From Flavobacteriales bacterium UBA5081 (GTDB taxonomy: Bacteria > Bacteroidota > Bacteroidia > Flavobacteriales_E > Vicingaceae): a stretch of 39,791 nt of DNA. Location: positions 1 to 39,791 of the forward strand of contig DIAJ01000049.1 of the NCBI GenBank assembly GCA_002415785.1, written 5' to 3'. Made by a program: the position numbers and the translations under genes. The notes beneath the pieces were generated by a model. The model was not told where the DNA came from and made no database searches. It worked only from the letters and a program-made list of their open reading frames with translations. Shown piece after piece: positions 16,507-25,571 of the stretch (positions are counted from its first letter, which is position 1; each line of letters starts with the position of its first letter).

Positions 16507-19185
16507 TTGAAAAAGCAATTTATCTTTCTTATTTTTCTTGGATTAACTTTCACTTTGCAGGCTCAATTTCAAATTTCCGGAAAACTACAAGATACGGAAC
16601 AGAAGCCACTTTCTTTTGCTTCGGTGGTTATTTTGCAAGAGCAAGATAGTAGTATGATCACTTTTGGTTTAACAGATGTGAATGGCAATTATCAACTTGA
16701 TGTAAAAGAAAAAGGTGATTATCTGATTCAATTTTCTTTTTTAGGATATCAGACCACTTATAAAAAAATCAATACCGATTGGAGGAATCGAAAAATCGAA
16801 TTACCTATTTATCAATTAAAAACTGCTGCTGTTGATTTAGATGAGGTAGAGATTTCAGCAGAACGCATTCCTATGAAAATGAAGGATGATACTCTAGTGT
16901 ATGATGCTGCAGCCTTCAAAACTAAAGAGGGTGAAGCAGTTGAAAAATTGCTTGAAAAGCTTCCGGGAGTTGAAGTTGATGAACAAGGAAATGTAACCGC
17001 TCAAGGTAAGACTGTTACAAAGGTATTAGTAAATGGTAAGGAGTTTTTTGGCAGTAATCCTAAAATGGCAACACAAAATTTAGATGCTGAAGCGGTGAAG
17101 AGTGTTGAGGTATTAGATAAAAAATCGGAAGAAGCTGAATTTACAGGAGTGGATGATGGAAGTGAAGAAAAAACAATTAACATTACCCTAAAGGAAGAAT
17201 ACAACAAAGGTTATTTTGGTAGGGTTTCCGGCGCAGTTGGTACGGAGGAAACTTACAAAGGAAGTGCTAGCATCAACTACTTCGATGAAAAAAATCAATT
17301 GAGCTTGATTGGAGGTGGTAACAACTTAAATGAGTTAAACTTTAGCTTTTCGGAATACAGCGACTTTCAAGGAGGAAATATTTCTGACTTTAATAGCTCT
17401 GCAATCGGTTATAATCTTGGTGATGGAATAAACAGCAGTTTATCTGCAGGATTAAATTGGAATAGAACCATTAATAAAAAGCTAAAAGTTACAGCAAATT
17501 ACTTTTACGTTAACAATACCAATGAGCTAATTAAAACCATAAACAGCAGCAATTTTACTCCAACAGAAACATTTGAAACGGCTGAAGTAATTGACAACGA
17601 AAAGCAAAATATAGGTCATTCTTCGGACATTCGACTGGAATGGAATCCCGATTCAATGAACAGAATTGATTATCGAATGGGGTTTTCTTTAAGTGATAAT
17701 GAAGCAGACAATCAGTCTTATACTGAATACACATCAGAGAGTAGTGGTGTTCGAGAAACATCAACTCTAAATAAGTTTGAAGAAAACTCTTTTAAAGCTT
17801 ATAGTGACTTATCTTATAATAGAAGACTGAAGAAGAAGGGTAGGAGTTTACTTTTTAAACACCTGTTTAGGGTAGGTGAGCAAGAGGAAGAAAATTTAAT
17901 CGATAATCAGATTTTTAATTCCGACCTATATCAATTTCAAAATTTTAGTCAACAACAGCAGCAAAATCGACTGTCCTTGAAATATACTGAACCTATAATT
18001 GATAAATGGTATGCTAATTTTACATATAGTTACGACCAAGAGTATGAAACACCCGAGCGAAATTTCTTTGATTTACAAAATGGAAGAAGCTTTAACGACA
18101 GCTTAAGTGGTGCTTTTAGTAGAGATATAGACGAACATAAAGGAAACTTCTCCATTCAACGATCCACCAAAAAGTCGGTTTGGGAAATGGGATCGGCGCT
18201 TTCTCAAATACATTTAAAGACTAGTGAAACGGACAATGACTTTCGCTTTCTTTATCCCTACCTAACTGTTCGCTTTCGCTTAAAGGGTTCTCAAAATTTA
18301 AGAATGGGTTACAGAACTTCCACTAACCTGCCTAACCTAAATCAATTAATTACTATTCCAAACAATATTAATCCTAATCAATTGTATGTGGGAAATAATC
18401 AACTAAGACCTGAATACGCTCATAACTTTAACATCAATTATTTTTTCTTTGATCCACTTTCTTCATCTTCTTATTACATTGGACTGAGAGTAGCTGATGT
18501 TCAAGATAAAATAGTAAATAGAACGCGAGTAAACAGTGATTTAAGGAGAGAAATAACTCCACAAAATACAGATTTCTACCAAAGTTTAACTTCCTATTTT
18601 GGAATATCTAAAAAGTTTAAGAAGTGGAACTTACAGTACAGATTTAACGGTAGCTCAAGCTTTAGCAGGTATGAGGCATTTTTGAATGATGAACTTTCTC
18701 AAGTTGCATCGGAATCTTATTCGGTGGGTGGTAGAATTGGTCGCGACAAAGATGAAAAGTGGGACTTAGATTTTGGCTTTGAATATACTTTTAACAAACA
18801 AGAATATGAATTGAACAGCAATTTTAATCAACGTTTTGATCAAGTAAGATGGTATGCAAGTGGTGAATTGCAAATTCTTGAAAATCTTTTGTTAAATGCT
18901 GACTACTCTATCCGTAATTACGCCAATGCTTTTTTCTCTGAAGCTCGCCAGCTTCACTTTATAGATCTTTCACTTCGACAGTCTCTCATGAACGATAAAT
19001 GGGCAATAACATTTATAGTTCACGATTTGTTAAATGAAAATGTAGGTATTCGCCGCAGTGGAGATTTAAATAGTCTTCGAGATGAAGAGTACAATAGCCG
19101 AGCGCAGTATTTTATGCTACAAATTAGCACTAAACTTGGAAAACGAAAGGATGGTGATAAAAAAAGAAAATATTGGATGCATTGA
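16507..19185 (+). CDS. Outer-membrane beta-barrel protein with carboxypeptidase-regulatory domain
   Basis: A TTG start gives a good signal peptide (MKKQFIFLIFLGLTFTLQA then QFQISGKL). Residues 22-110 form a carboxypeptidase-regulatory-like domain (GKLQDTEQKPLSFASVVILQ...). A plug-like segment follows (DTLVYDAAAFKTKEGEAVEKLLEKLPGV...KVLVNGKEFFG), then a long barrel rich in Y/F/N beta strands to residue 892. This is the TonB-receptor-related outer membrane beta-barrel family of Bacteroidota. No SusD partner is adjacent, so glycan uptake is not indicated, and the substrate is unknown. The end lies two bases from the convergent thioredoxin-like gene, with no visible terminator between them. Confidence 0.87.
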   Translation: MKKQFIFLIFLGLTFTLQAQFQISGKLQDTEQKPLSFASVVILQEQDSSMITFGLTDVNGNYQLDVKEKGDYLIQFSFLGYQTTYKKINTDWRNRKIELPIYQLKTAAVDLDEVEISAERIPMKMKDDTLVYDAAAFKTKEGEAVEKLLEKLPGVEVDEQGNVTAQGKTVTKVLVNGKEFFGSNPKMATQNLDAEAVKSVEVLDKKSEEAEFTGVDDGSEEKTINITLKEEYNKGYFGRVSGAVGTEETYKGSASINYFDEKNQLSLIGGGNNLNELNFSFSEYSDFQGGNISDFNSSAIGYNLGDGINSSLSAGLNWNRTINKKLKVTANYFYVNNTNELIKTINSSNFTPTETFETAEVIDNEKQNIGHSSDIRLEWNPDSMNRIDYRMGFSLSDNEADNQSYTEYTSESSGVRETSTLNKFEENSFKAYSDLSYNRRLKKKGRSLLFKHLFRVGEQEEENLIDNQIFNSDLYQFQNFSQQQQQNRLSLKYTEPIIDKWYANFTYSYDQEYETPERNFFDLQNGRSFNDSLSGAFSRDIDEHKGNFSIQRSTKKSVWEMGSALSQIHLKTSETDNDFRFLYPYLTVRFRLKGSQNLRMGYRTSTNLPNLNQLITIPNNINPNQLYVGNNQLRPEYAHNFNINYFFFDPLSSSSYYIGLRVADVQDKIVNRTRVNSDLRREITPQNTDFYQSLTSYFGISKKFKKWNLQYRFNGSSSFSRYEAFLNDELSQVASESYSVGGRIGRDKDEKWDLDFGFEYTFNKQEYELNSNFNQRFDQVRWYASGELQILENLLLNADYSIRNYANAFFSEARQLHFIDLSLRQSLMNDKWAITFIVHDLLNENVGIRRSGDLNSLRDEEYNSRAQYFMLQISTKLGKRKDGDKKRKYWMH

Positions 19186-19187
19186 TT

Positions 19188-19718
19188 TTATTCCTCAATT
19201 AAGTTCCCAACCTCTTTAATTTGTTGCCTGCTATACCTTCCTTCAGTAGTATAAATAATTTTACCTTCTTTATCTAATACAAAAAAGTATGGTGTTTTTC
19301 TGTTTTTTAACTTAAGTATTTTCCGATAGTCTTTAATACTGCCTTTGTACATCACTACATTGTCTTTGAGCGTTTCGTCAGTACCTTGAGTAATTTGCTC
19401 TTTTGCTTTCTTGTAAACCAACTGGTTTGCTCCACCAAACATCAAAATCAACTTTACATAAGGGTCGTAAACTAAAGATGATAGGTTGTTGTCATCCATA
19501 AATTCACTAAAAACAGGCTGACTCCAACTGTACAGGTCGTTTTGTGCGTCTTCGGAAAAAGCAATTCCCACTAAAGTGAACTTTCCTTTTGTATCTTCGG
19601 GAATAGTGCTCTTGTTTTCATTTAAGTCAACTACTTCAATTGAGGGAAAAAGCTCGCCCTCTTGAGCGAATAAAGTCGTTGTAAATAGAGTTAGCAAGCT
19701 GATTAATGTAATTTTCAT
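19188..19718 (-). CDS. Secreted thioredoxin-fold protein without CXXC
   Basis: A signal peptide (MKITLISLLTLFTTTLFAQ) precedes a 157-residue domain with a thioredoxin-like layout: FPSIEVVDLNENKSTIPEDTKGKFTLVGIAF, then a C-terminal TPYFFVLDKEGKIIYTTEGRYS with the cis-proline-like TPYF. Where TlpA proteins carry CXXC the sequence is AFSEDAQNDLY, so redox activity is unlikely. It may be an ATP10- or TlpA-like scaffold, but this is uncertain. It sits six bases downstream of aroQ and is probably cotranscribed. A periplasmic location is expected. Confidence 0.7.
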   Translation of the reverse strand: MKITLISLLTLFTTTLFAQEGELFPSIEVVDLNENKSTIPEDTKGKFTLVGIAFSEDAQNDLYSWSQPVFSEFMDDNNLSSLVYDPYVKLILMFGGANQLVYKKAKEQITQGTDETLKDNVVMYKGSIKDYRKILKLKNRKTPYFFVLDKEGKIIYTTEGRYSRQQIKEVGNLIEE

Positions 19719-19724
19719 GATTGT

Positions 19725-20150
19725 TTATTTTTTATTGATAAAGTATTCAATTCCTAAAATATATGAATGAAGGCCTAAACCTGAAATGCTTCCCTTGCAA
19801 TATTTAGAAAGCAAAGATACGTGTCGTTCTACTTCTCTTGCCATAGGTTGCGAGATGTGAATTTCCAATACTTCAGTTTCTACAGATGCTACTGCATCGG
19901 CTAGAGAGACAGAGGTATGCGTATAACCGCCTGCATTTAACAAAATGCCATCACAATAGTGGTCAGCATCTTGAATTTTGTCGATGAGTTCACCTTCAAT
20001 ATTTGATTGAAAATAATTAATCATTATGTTAGGATATTTTTTACGTATGTCTGCCAAAAAATCATCAAAAGAAACATTGCCGTAGATTTCCGGTTCTCGC
20101 TTTCCCAATAAATTTAAATTGGGTCCATTTATGATAATTAACTCATTCAT
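19725..20150 (-). CDS. aroQ: Type II 3-dehydroquinate dehydratase
   Basis: The 141-residue enzyme converts 3-dehydroquinate to 3-dehydroshikimate in the shikimate pathway and normally forms a dodecamer in the cytoplasm. It shows INGPNLNLLGKREPEIYG (catalytic Arg18 and Tyr23), FQSNIEGELIDKI, GILLNAGGYTHTSVSLADA and EIHISQP, all diagnostic of the type II family. Length is typical. The gene diverges from xerD with an 85-bp gap and precedes the thioredoxin-like gene. Confidence 0.95.
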   Translation of the reverse strand: MNELIIINGPNLNLLGKREPEIYGNVSFDDFLADIRKKYPNIMINYFQSNIEGELIDKIQDADHYCDGILLNAGGYTHTSVSLADAVASVETEVLEIHISQPMAREVERHVSLLSKYCKGSISGLGLHSYILGIEYFINKK

Positions 20151-20197
20151 TGAAGTTCTGCTCTCTTAAACCGAAACAGTTTATAAAGTTGGTTACT

Positions 20198-20230
20198 TTG
20201 CTTTTCAGCCAAAGTTATACATTACATTTG
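20198..20230 (+). promoter_or_regulatory. Possible xerD promoter
   Basis: TTG (20198-20200), a 22-base spacer and TACATTTG (20223-20230) fit TTG/TAnnTTTG. The box ends five bases before the ATG at 20236, so a very short or absent leader would result. Confidence 0.4.
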
Positions 20231-20235
20231 TTATT

Positions 20236-21141
20236 ATGAAGTTGAATAATTACCGTAAAGGTTTTGAAGTTTATTTGAAGTTAGAGCGCTCGCTTTCTCA
20301 AAATTCTATATCGGCTTATTTAAGAGACTTGGATAAAATGACTCAGTTTTTGGATATGAATGGTATGGATATTAGTCCACAGCAACTAAAAACGGAAGAT
20401 GTTTCCAATTTTCTCAATTGGTTGTATGACCTTGGTGTTTCAGCACGTTCTCAAGCTAGAATATTGTCGGGCTTAAAAGCCTTTTATAAATATTTATTAA
20501 TGGAAGATATAGTGGAAACAAACCCACTTGAATTAGTGGAAGGTCCTCAGTTGGGCGTAAAACTTCCGGAAGTTTTATCCATTGAAGAAATTGATGCTTT
20601 GATAGCTGTAATCGATCTAAGTTCAACAGAAGGAGAAAGAAATCGGGCGATTTTAGAAACACTTTACAGTTGTGGTTTAAGGGTAACAGAGTTAGTTGAA
20701 TTACAGCTTTCGAAAGTACTTTTTGAGGAAGGTTTTGTGCAAGTGAAGGGAAAAGGAGAAAAAGAGCGCTTGGTACCAATTGGAACGGCTGCCCTAAAAT
20801 ACATTCGATATTATTTAGAACACAGAAGAAATCATCAAAAAGTAAAAAAAGAAGCAGAAGATATTCTTTTCTTAAACAATAGGGGCGGACAATTAACCCG
20901 AGTAATGATATTTACGATTATAAAAAGATTGGCTGAAAAAGCCGGGATTAATAAAAATATTAGTCCACACACTTTCAGACATTCATTTGCAACCCATTTA
21001 GTTGATGGGGGAGCAGATTTAAGAGCAGTACAAGAAATGTTAGGTCACGAATCAATAACTACTACGGAGATTTACACTCATATTGATCGCCATTATTTAA
21101 AAGATGCCATTACTCAGTTTCATCCAAGAATGCAGAAGTAA
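20236..21141 (+). CDS. xerD: Site-specific tyrosine recombinase XerD
   Basis: This 301-residue recombinase probably resolves chromosome dimers at dif together with FtsK, whose gene lies 8 kb away. The N-terminal SAM-like domain (YLKLERSLSQNSISAYLRDLDK) is followed by the catalytic domain. Its residues are an Arg in YSCGLRVTEL, a Lys in KGKGEKERLVPIG, His245 and Arg248 in SPHTFRHSFATHL, His271 in LGHESITTTEIYTH and the nucleophile Tyr280. No integrase-like insertions or attachment sites were seen around it, so a housekeeping role is favoured over a mobile-element integrase. The divergent pairing with aroQ suggests core chromosome. Confidence 0.9.
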   Translation: MKLNNYRKGFEVYLKLERSLSQNSISAYLRDLDKMTQFLDMNGMDISPQQLKTEDVSNFLNWLYDLGVSARSQARILSGLKAFYKYLLMEDIVETNPLELVEGPQLGVKLPEVLSIEEIDALIAVIDLSSTEGERNRAILETLYSCGLRVTELVELQLSKVLFEEGFVQVKGKGEKERLVPIGTAALKYIRYYLEHRRNHQKVKKEAEDILFLNNRGGQLTRVMIFTIIKRLAEKAGINKNISPHTFRHSFATHLVDGGADLRAVQEMLGHESITTTEIYTHIDRHYLKDAITQFHPRMQK

Positions 21142-21145
21142 TAAT

Positions 21146-21169
21146 CAATAAGTTTTGTGAAATTTATTG
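21146..21169. terminator. AT-rich hairpin between convergent xerD and desaturase
   Basis: CAATAAGTTT (21146-21155) pairs with AAATTTATTG (21160-21169) around TGTG. It overlaps the 3' end of the desaturase gene and is AT-rich, so a terminator role is only tentative. Confidence 0.25.
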
Positions 21170-22195
21170 CTCATCAGTCTTTTGCCTATTGACGTAATTT
21201 TTCATGAAGCTTTTCTTTGAATCCTTATATGAGCTGATTGCACCAAGTTTGTAAAGTGAGTAGATATAAACCCATGCAGGGTCAAATTGGTAGGGTAAAA
21301 AACCCGAACGAGCACTTCCAGGATACAAATGGTGATTATTGTGCCATTCACCGGAAAAAAATCCGGGTCGGCTTTGGTTGATAGAGAGGTTTCTTCGGTC
21401 GAAATCAACTCCATCTTTATGTTTCACTTCACCTTTTCCGTGGCCGGTGTAATTGAATGCCCTAACCAGAACAAACCAAAACATGGCTGCACTAAAAGCT
21501 GTACAGGCTAATCCGTGTCCTCCAATTAGAAAAAAAACGCCGTACCAAAAAGACCAATTAAGTAGCCATAGCGCAATAGTGTACGAAGGTTTTGCCAGAG
21601 AGCCCCATTTTTGGTATTCTTTATAATTATTCAGTTGTACGCCTGTGTGGTTCATAAATAGTTTCAACTTTTCATATTCATCAGCGCTGAGGTTTGGATT
21701 TATACTCTGATGATTAACATCAGAAAGCATGCAATACATTAATCCTGCTTGAGCGTTGTATGGATCTCCTGCTTTGTCGGATAGGGCATGATGAACATGA
21801 TGAGATACTACATAGATTTCTTCAGGAAATGTTTTAATAACAAGGTTTTGAGTGATAAACCTCCAGAATGGATGACTAAATGTGAACGCTTTATGAGTGC
21901 TGTATCGATGAAACCAAATGGTGCCGTGTGTGCTCATAATAATCATTGCATAGAGCAGGAAGAATGCCAAAAGTGACCAGCTAAAATATTTTACAATAAA
22001 GAAATAAAAGAATGGTAGCATACAAATAGCCATTAACCAGCTAATTGCAGATATCCAGTTTTTTTTAGATTCGAATACATTAATTCTTCTGAGAGCTTCT
22101 GCAAAAAGTGTATTTGTTGTTGGCTTTTCTAATTCTCCATTTTCGTCTTTCCAGCCATAAGAAGGCTCTTTAAGAATTTTTTCTATGAATGCCAT
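21164..22195 (-). CDS. Acyl-CoA desaturase (fatty-acid delta-9 type)
   Basis: The 343-residue integral membrane di-iron enzyme introduces a double bond into acyl chains. It shows the three histidine boxes: HRYSTH (His96-His101), HHVHH (132-136) and EWHNNHH (His285 and 288-289). Hydrophobic segments flank the first box (about residues 47-90) and lie before the third (about 205-245). This matches bacterial SCD1/DesC-like desaturases that adjust membrane fluidity. The upstream region carries two palindromes (22237-22249 and 22303-22316) that could be regulator sites. It ends 22 bases from the convergent xerD stop. Confidence 0.9.
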   Translation of the reverse strand: MAFIEKILKEPSYGWKDENGELEKPTTNTLFAEALRRINVFESKKNWISAISWLMAICMLPFFYFFIVKYFSWSLLAFFLLYAMIIMSTHGTIWFHRYSTHKAFTFSHPFWRFITQNLVIKTFPEEIYVVSHHVHHALSDKAGDPYNAQAGLMYCMLSDVNHQSINPNLSADEYEKLKLFMNHTGVQLNNYKEYQKWGSLAKPSYTIALWLLNWSFWYGVFFLIGGHGLACTAFSAAMFWFVLVRAFNYTGHGKGEVKHKDGVDFDRRNLSINQSRPGFFSGEWHNNHHLYPGSARSGFLPYQFDPAWVYIYSLYKLGAISSYKDSKKSFMKNYVNRQKTDEQ

Positions 22196-22236
22196 TAATT
22201 ATTTGGGGGAGTTTTATTTATTGCAATGAGAATCCA

Positions 22237-22249
22237 CGCAACGTTTGCG
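22237..22249. promoter_or_regulatory. Palindrome CGCAA-CGT-TTGCG upstream of desaturase
   Basis: Five-base arms flank a CGT centre. It is GC-richer than its surroundings and lies 42-54 bases before the desaturase ATG. It may be an operator or a small leader hairpin. Confidence 0.3.
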
Positions 22250-22302
22250 AAGGTAAAGAATATAAACAGCTTAGTCTTTTATTGTAAAGAATAGTTTTTA
22301 GA

Positions 22303-22316
22303 AATGAATGTTCATT
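22303..22316. promoter_or_regulatory. Palindrome AATGAA-TG-TTCATT upstream of desaturase
   Basis: Perfect six-base arms flank two bases, resembling half-sites of TetR-type fatty-acid regulators (TGAATG/CATTCA as in Bacillus FadR), though with shorter spacing. It lies 108-121 bases upstream of the desaturase start and about 60 bases upstream of the zinc-ribbon gene. Confidence 0.3.
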
Positions 22317-22376
22317 ACCTAATAATCAGGAGTAAACACTTTTTTTGTATTTTAGTGCAATTGAAATTTTATATTT

Positions 22377-22736
22377 ATGGCTGGAAATTGCTTAGAGTGT
22401 GGAGTAGAACTATTTGGACGAAAAGACAAGAAGTATTGTAGTGATCATTGTAGGAATACCCACCATAACAGACAGAATAGTTATGAGACGAACTATATTC
22501 GAAAGGTAAATGGAATTTTACGTAAAAATCGTCGGATATTAGAGTCAATTGCTCCCAAAGGAAAAGGAAAAACCAAGAAGGAGAACCTTCAGAAGGCCGG
22601 CTTTGACTTCGCTTATTATACTAATACCTATACAACAAAAGAGAATAAAACTTATTATTATTGCTATGATTATGCTTATTTGGATATAGACAAAGGTTGG
22701 TATGCAATCGTGAAAAAGAAGGAGTGGGTAGATTGA
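22377..22736 (+). CDS. Small zinc-ribbon protein of unknown function
   Basis: The 119-residue protein starts with a putative metal site, Cys5-X2-Cys8 and Cys21-X3-Cys25 (CLECG...KYCSDHCRNTHHN), like the DUF2116-type zinc-ribbon motif. A basic helical stretch (YIRKVNGILRKNRRILESI) and a tyrosine-rich C-terminal domain (YYYCYDYAYLDIDKGWYAIVKK) follow. This layout recurs in Bacteroidota, but its function is not known. Nucleic-acid binding is plausible from the basic region. There is no signal peptide, and it diverges from the desaturase gene. Confidence 0.75.
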   Translation: MAGNCLECGVELFGRKDKKYCSDHCRNTHHNRQNSYETNYIRKVNGILRKNRRILESIAPKGKGKTKKENLQKAGFDFAYYTNTYTTKENKTYYYCYDYAYLDIDKGWYAIVKKKEWVD

Positions 22737-22844
22737 GCAGTACTTTTCTAATTTTTTAAACTTTTATTTCAAGCATTTCAGCGCTATTTTTACTAACTTC
22801 ATCAGCCGAAAAGTAAAGACTTATTTTCTATTAAATCCACGACC

Positions 22845-25529
22845 ATGAAAACTTTTTTGAAAATTATTGGAGTGCTTGTAGCACTTGTTTTTATTGCAAT
22901 TATTGCTGTTCCATATATTTTTAAAGATGATATAGTAAAAATTGTAAAGGAAGAAGCGAATAATGCAGTTAATGCCAAAATTGACTTTGGCGATTTTGAT
23001 TTGAGTTTAATTAAAAGCTTCCCAGACTTTTATTTTTCCATTCACGACATATCTGTAGAAGGTGTTGATGACTTTGAAGGTGTTAAACTAGCCGAGGTAA
23101 AAGAGCTGGATTTAGTAGTTGATCTAATGTCGGTGATTAACGGAGAAAGCATTAATGTGAAGCAAATTACTATTCGTCAACCTTATATTGAAACTAAAGT
23201 ATTAGCCGATGGAAGTGCAAATTATGACATTGCTAAAGAATCAGAGGAAGTAGAAGAGGAGCAAGAAGTGGAAAGTGAAGAAGCTTCAACTTTTAAAATG
23301 GATTTACAGAAAATTGAAATTACGGATGGGCGTTTTATCTATGATGATGCAACCTTCCCAATGTTGATGGATATTCAAAAGTTGAATCTATTAATTAGCG
23401 GTGACATGACTGCTGATATTACCAATCTTGATGCACAAGGCAGTGTAGAAACTTTTGACTTGAATTACGATGGTATGCAAATGATGAATCAGGTTGCCGT
23501 TTTATTGGATGCTACAATCGGGATGGATTTGGAGCAATTTAAATTTACCTTTACAGAAAGTGAAGTTGTTGCCAATAATTTGCCATTGGGAATTGATGGA
23601 TGGTTGGCGATGCCGGAAGAATCGATTGATATGGATTTGACATTTTTAGCAAAAGAAACATCTTTTAAGAACATATTAAGTATGATTCCTGCTGAGTTTG
23701 CCAAAGATTTGGAAGGAGTTAAAACAGAAGGAACTCTTGCGCTACAGGGTTATGCAAAAGGAAGTTACCTAGATTCAATTTATCCTGCTTTTGGAATTGA
23801 TTTACAGATTGCTAACGGCATGTTTCAATATCCTGATCTACCTAAATCTGTTTCTGATGTCCAAGTGAAAGCATCAGTTGAAAGCAAAACCGGAGATCTA
23901 GATCACACAATTGTTGATGTTTCTCAATTTCATTTACTATTAGCCGACAATCCATTCGACTTTAATTTTTATTTGGCAACTCCAATTTCTGATCCTTTCA
24001 TCCGTGCAGGAATGAAAGGCAAATTAATTTTAGATAATATTAAAGATGTTGTTCCACTTGAAGAAAGTGACGAATTAGCAGGAACTTTTGATGCAGACTT
24101 CTCACTAGAAGGTAATTTATCAACCATAGAGAATGAGCAATACGAAGATTTTAAAGCAAGAGGTACCTTGGTGGCTGAGAAAGTTCATTATGCATCAGAT
24201 TCTTTGGACTATCCAATAGATTTGAAGTACGCAGCTATGGAATTCACTCCAAAGTATCTTGAATTAAGTCGCATGGAAATGTTGTTGGGTAAAAGTGACT
24301 TAAATGTAAATGGACGCCTAGAGAATTTTATCGGTTATGCTTTAAAAGATAATCAAACATTAGTTGGAGAGTTAAATGTGAATTCTAATTTGCTCGATAT
24401 CAATCAACTTTCAGGAATTGATCCTGAGGAAAAAGAGGAAGAAACAGAAACTGAGGAGGAAACAACTGATGAAGAACCGATGGAAGCGTTGTTGTTACCT
24501 AAATTTATTGATTTTACAGCAACTGCTGATATTAAAAAGCTAATTTTCGACAACATTAATATGTCTGAGATTAAAGGAGTGATTGTTTTAAAAGAAGAAA
24601 AACTTTCAATGACCAACACCGGCTTAAGCATGTTGGGTGGTAGAATGTCGATGAACGGATTTTACGAAACTACTGACTCTTTAAAACCAACTTACGACTT
24701 TGATATGGATATTAAAGATTTTGATGTTCAGCAAACGGTAACTACTTTTAATTCAGTTGATAAGTTAGTCCCAATAGCGAAGAGCAGTAAAGGGTCTTAT
24801 TCTGTAAAAATGCAAATATTAGGTGCACTTACAGAAACGATGGATCCGGTTTATGAAAGTATGTTTGGCGAAGGGAAGTTAGAAACACATGGAATTGTAA
24901 TTAAAGATTATAAGCCTTTTAAGAAAATTGGAGATGTGTTAAAATACGATAAGTTAAATCCACTTGCATTAAATGATTTATTCTTAGATTTTCAAATTAC
25001 GGAAGGAAAAGTCTTTGTAGCGCCATTTACCAATAAAATTGGAGACACAAAAGTGACGATTGCAGGAAGTAATTCATTTGATCAAACCATAGATTATACT
25101 TTTAGTTTTGAAATCCCAAGAGACGAATTTGGAAGTGCAGCCAACAAAGCGGTTGACGGCTTACTATCTCAAGCTTCAGCTAAAGGAATTGATGTAGATG
25201 TAGCTGATGTAATTAATGTTGATGTTCGTTTGGTTGGACCAGCTACCGATCCAGAGGTAAAAACCGACTTTAAAAAGACGGCTAGTTCTGCTACAGATGC
25301 TTTAAAAGAAAAAGCCAAAGAAGAGTTCAATAAAAAGAAGGAAGAATTAGAGCAAAAGGCAAAAGAGGAATTGGAAAAGAAAAAAGCCGAGGCTGAGCAA
25401 AAAGCTAAAGAGGAGTTAGAGAAAGCGAAGAAAGAAGCTGAAGAAGAGCTTGAACGCCAAAAAGAAGAAGCAAAGAAAAAAGCAGAGGAAGAGGCGAAGA
25501 AAAAGTTGAAGGGACTTTTTGGGAAATAA
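22845..25529 (+). CDS. AsmA-family envelope protein
   Basis: An 894-residue protein with one N-terminal membrane anchor (residues 5-26), then DLSLIKSFPDFYFSIHDISVEG, the typical start of the AsmA/TamB-like repeat. Long beta-rich periplasmic segments are interrupted by acidic linkers (about residues 130-145 and 525-545). The C-terminal 70 residues are a highly charged E/K/A coiled coil. Family members help move phospholipids or assemble outer-membrane components. The exact role of this one is unknown. It is followed by the PorE-like gene 42 bases later on the same strand and may be cotranscribed with it. The long coiled coil is an unusual tail for the family. Confidence 0.85.
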   Translation: MKTFLKIIGVLVALVFIAIIAVPYIFKDDIVKIVKEEANNAVNAKIDFGDFDLSLIKSFPDFYFSIHDISVEGVDDFEGVKLAEVKELDLVVDLMSVINGESINVKQITIRQPYIETKVLADGSANYDIAKESEEVEEEQEVESEEASTFKMDLQKIEITDGRFIYDDATFPMLMDIQKLNLLISGDMTADITNLDAQGSVETFDLNYDGMQMMNQVAVLLDATIGMDLEQFKFTFTESEVVANNLPLGIDGWLAMPEESIDMDLTFLAKETSFKNILSMIPAEFAKDLEGVKTEGTLALQGYAKGSYLDSIYPAFGIDLQIANGMFQYPDLPKSVSDVQVKASVESKTGDLDHTIVDVSQFHLLLADNPFDFNFYLATPISDPFIRAGMKGKLILDNIKDVVPLEESDELAGTFDADFSLEGNLSTIENEQYEDFKARGTLVAEKVHYASDSLDYPIDLKYAAMEFTPKYLELSRMEMLLGKSDLNVNGRLENFIGYALKDNQTLVGELNVNSNLLDINQLSGIDPEEKEEETETEEETTDEEPMEALLLPKFIDFTATADIKKLIFDNINMSEIKGVIVLKEEKLSMTNTGLSMLGGRMSMNGFYETTDSLKPTYDFDMDIKDFDVQQTVTTFNSVDKLVPIAKSSKGSYSVKMQILGALTETMDPVYESMFGEGKLETHGIVIKDYKPFKKIGDVLKYDKLNPLALNDLFLDFQITEGKVFVAPFTNKIGDTKVTIAGSNSFDQTIDYTFSFEIPRDEFGSAANKAVDGLLSQASAKGIDVDVADVINVDVRLVGPATDPEVKTDFKKTASSATDALKEKAKEEFNKKKEELEQKAKEELEKKKAEAEQKAKEELEKAKKEAEEELERQKEEAKKKAEEEAKKKLKGLFGK

Positions 25530-25571
25530 GCCTTTATTTAAGTTTATTTGCCATAATATTGAGGAGAAGGA

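Noticed and set aside
16507..19185. SusC/SusD glycan-uptake locus
   Set aside because: There is no SusD gene, glycosidase or regulator nearby, and the barrel lacks a clear SusC signature.
20236..21141. XerD-like gene as the integrase of an integrated element
   Set aside because: Flanking genes are housekeeping, no attachment-site repeats or cargo genes are visible, and the protein looks like ordinary XerD.
24420..24480. Acidic repeats in the AsmA and FtsK genes as tandem DNA repeats
   Set aside because: They are low-complexity linkers with irregular codons, not true tandem repeats.
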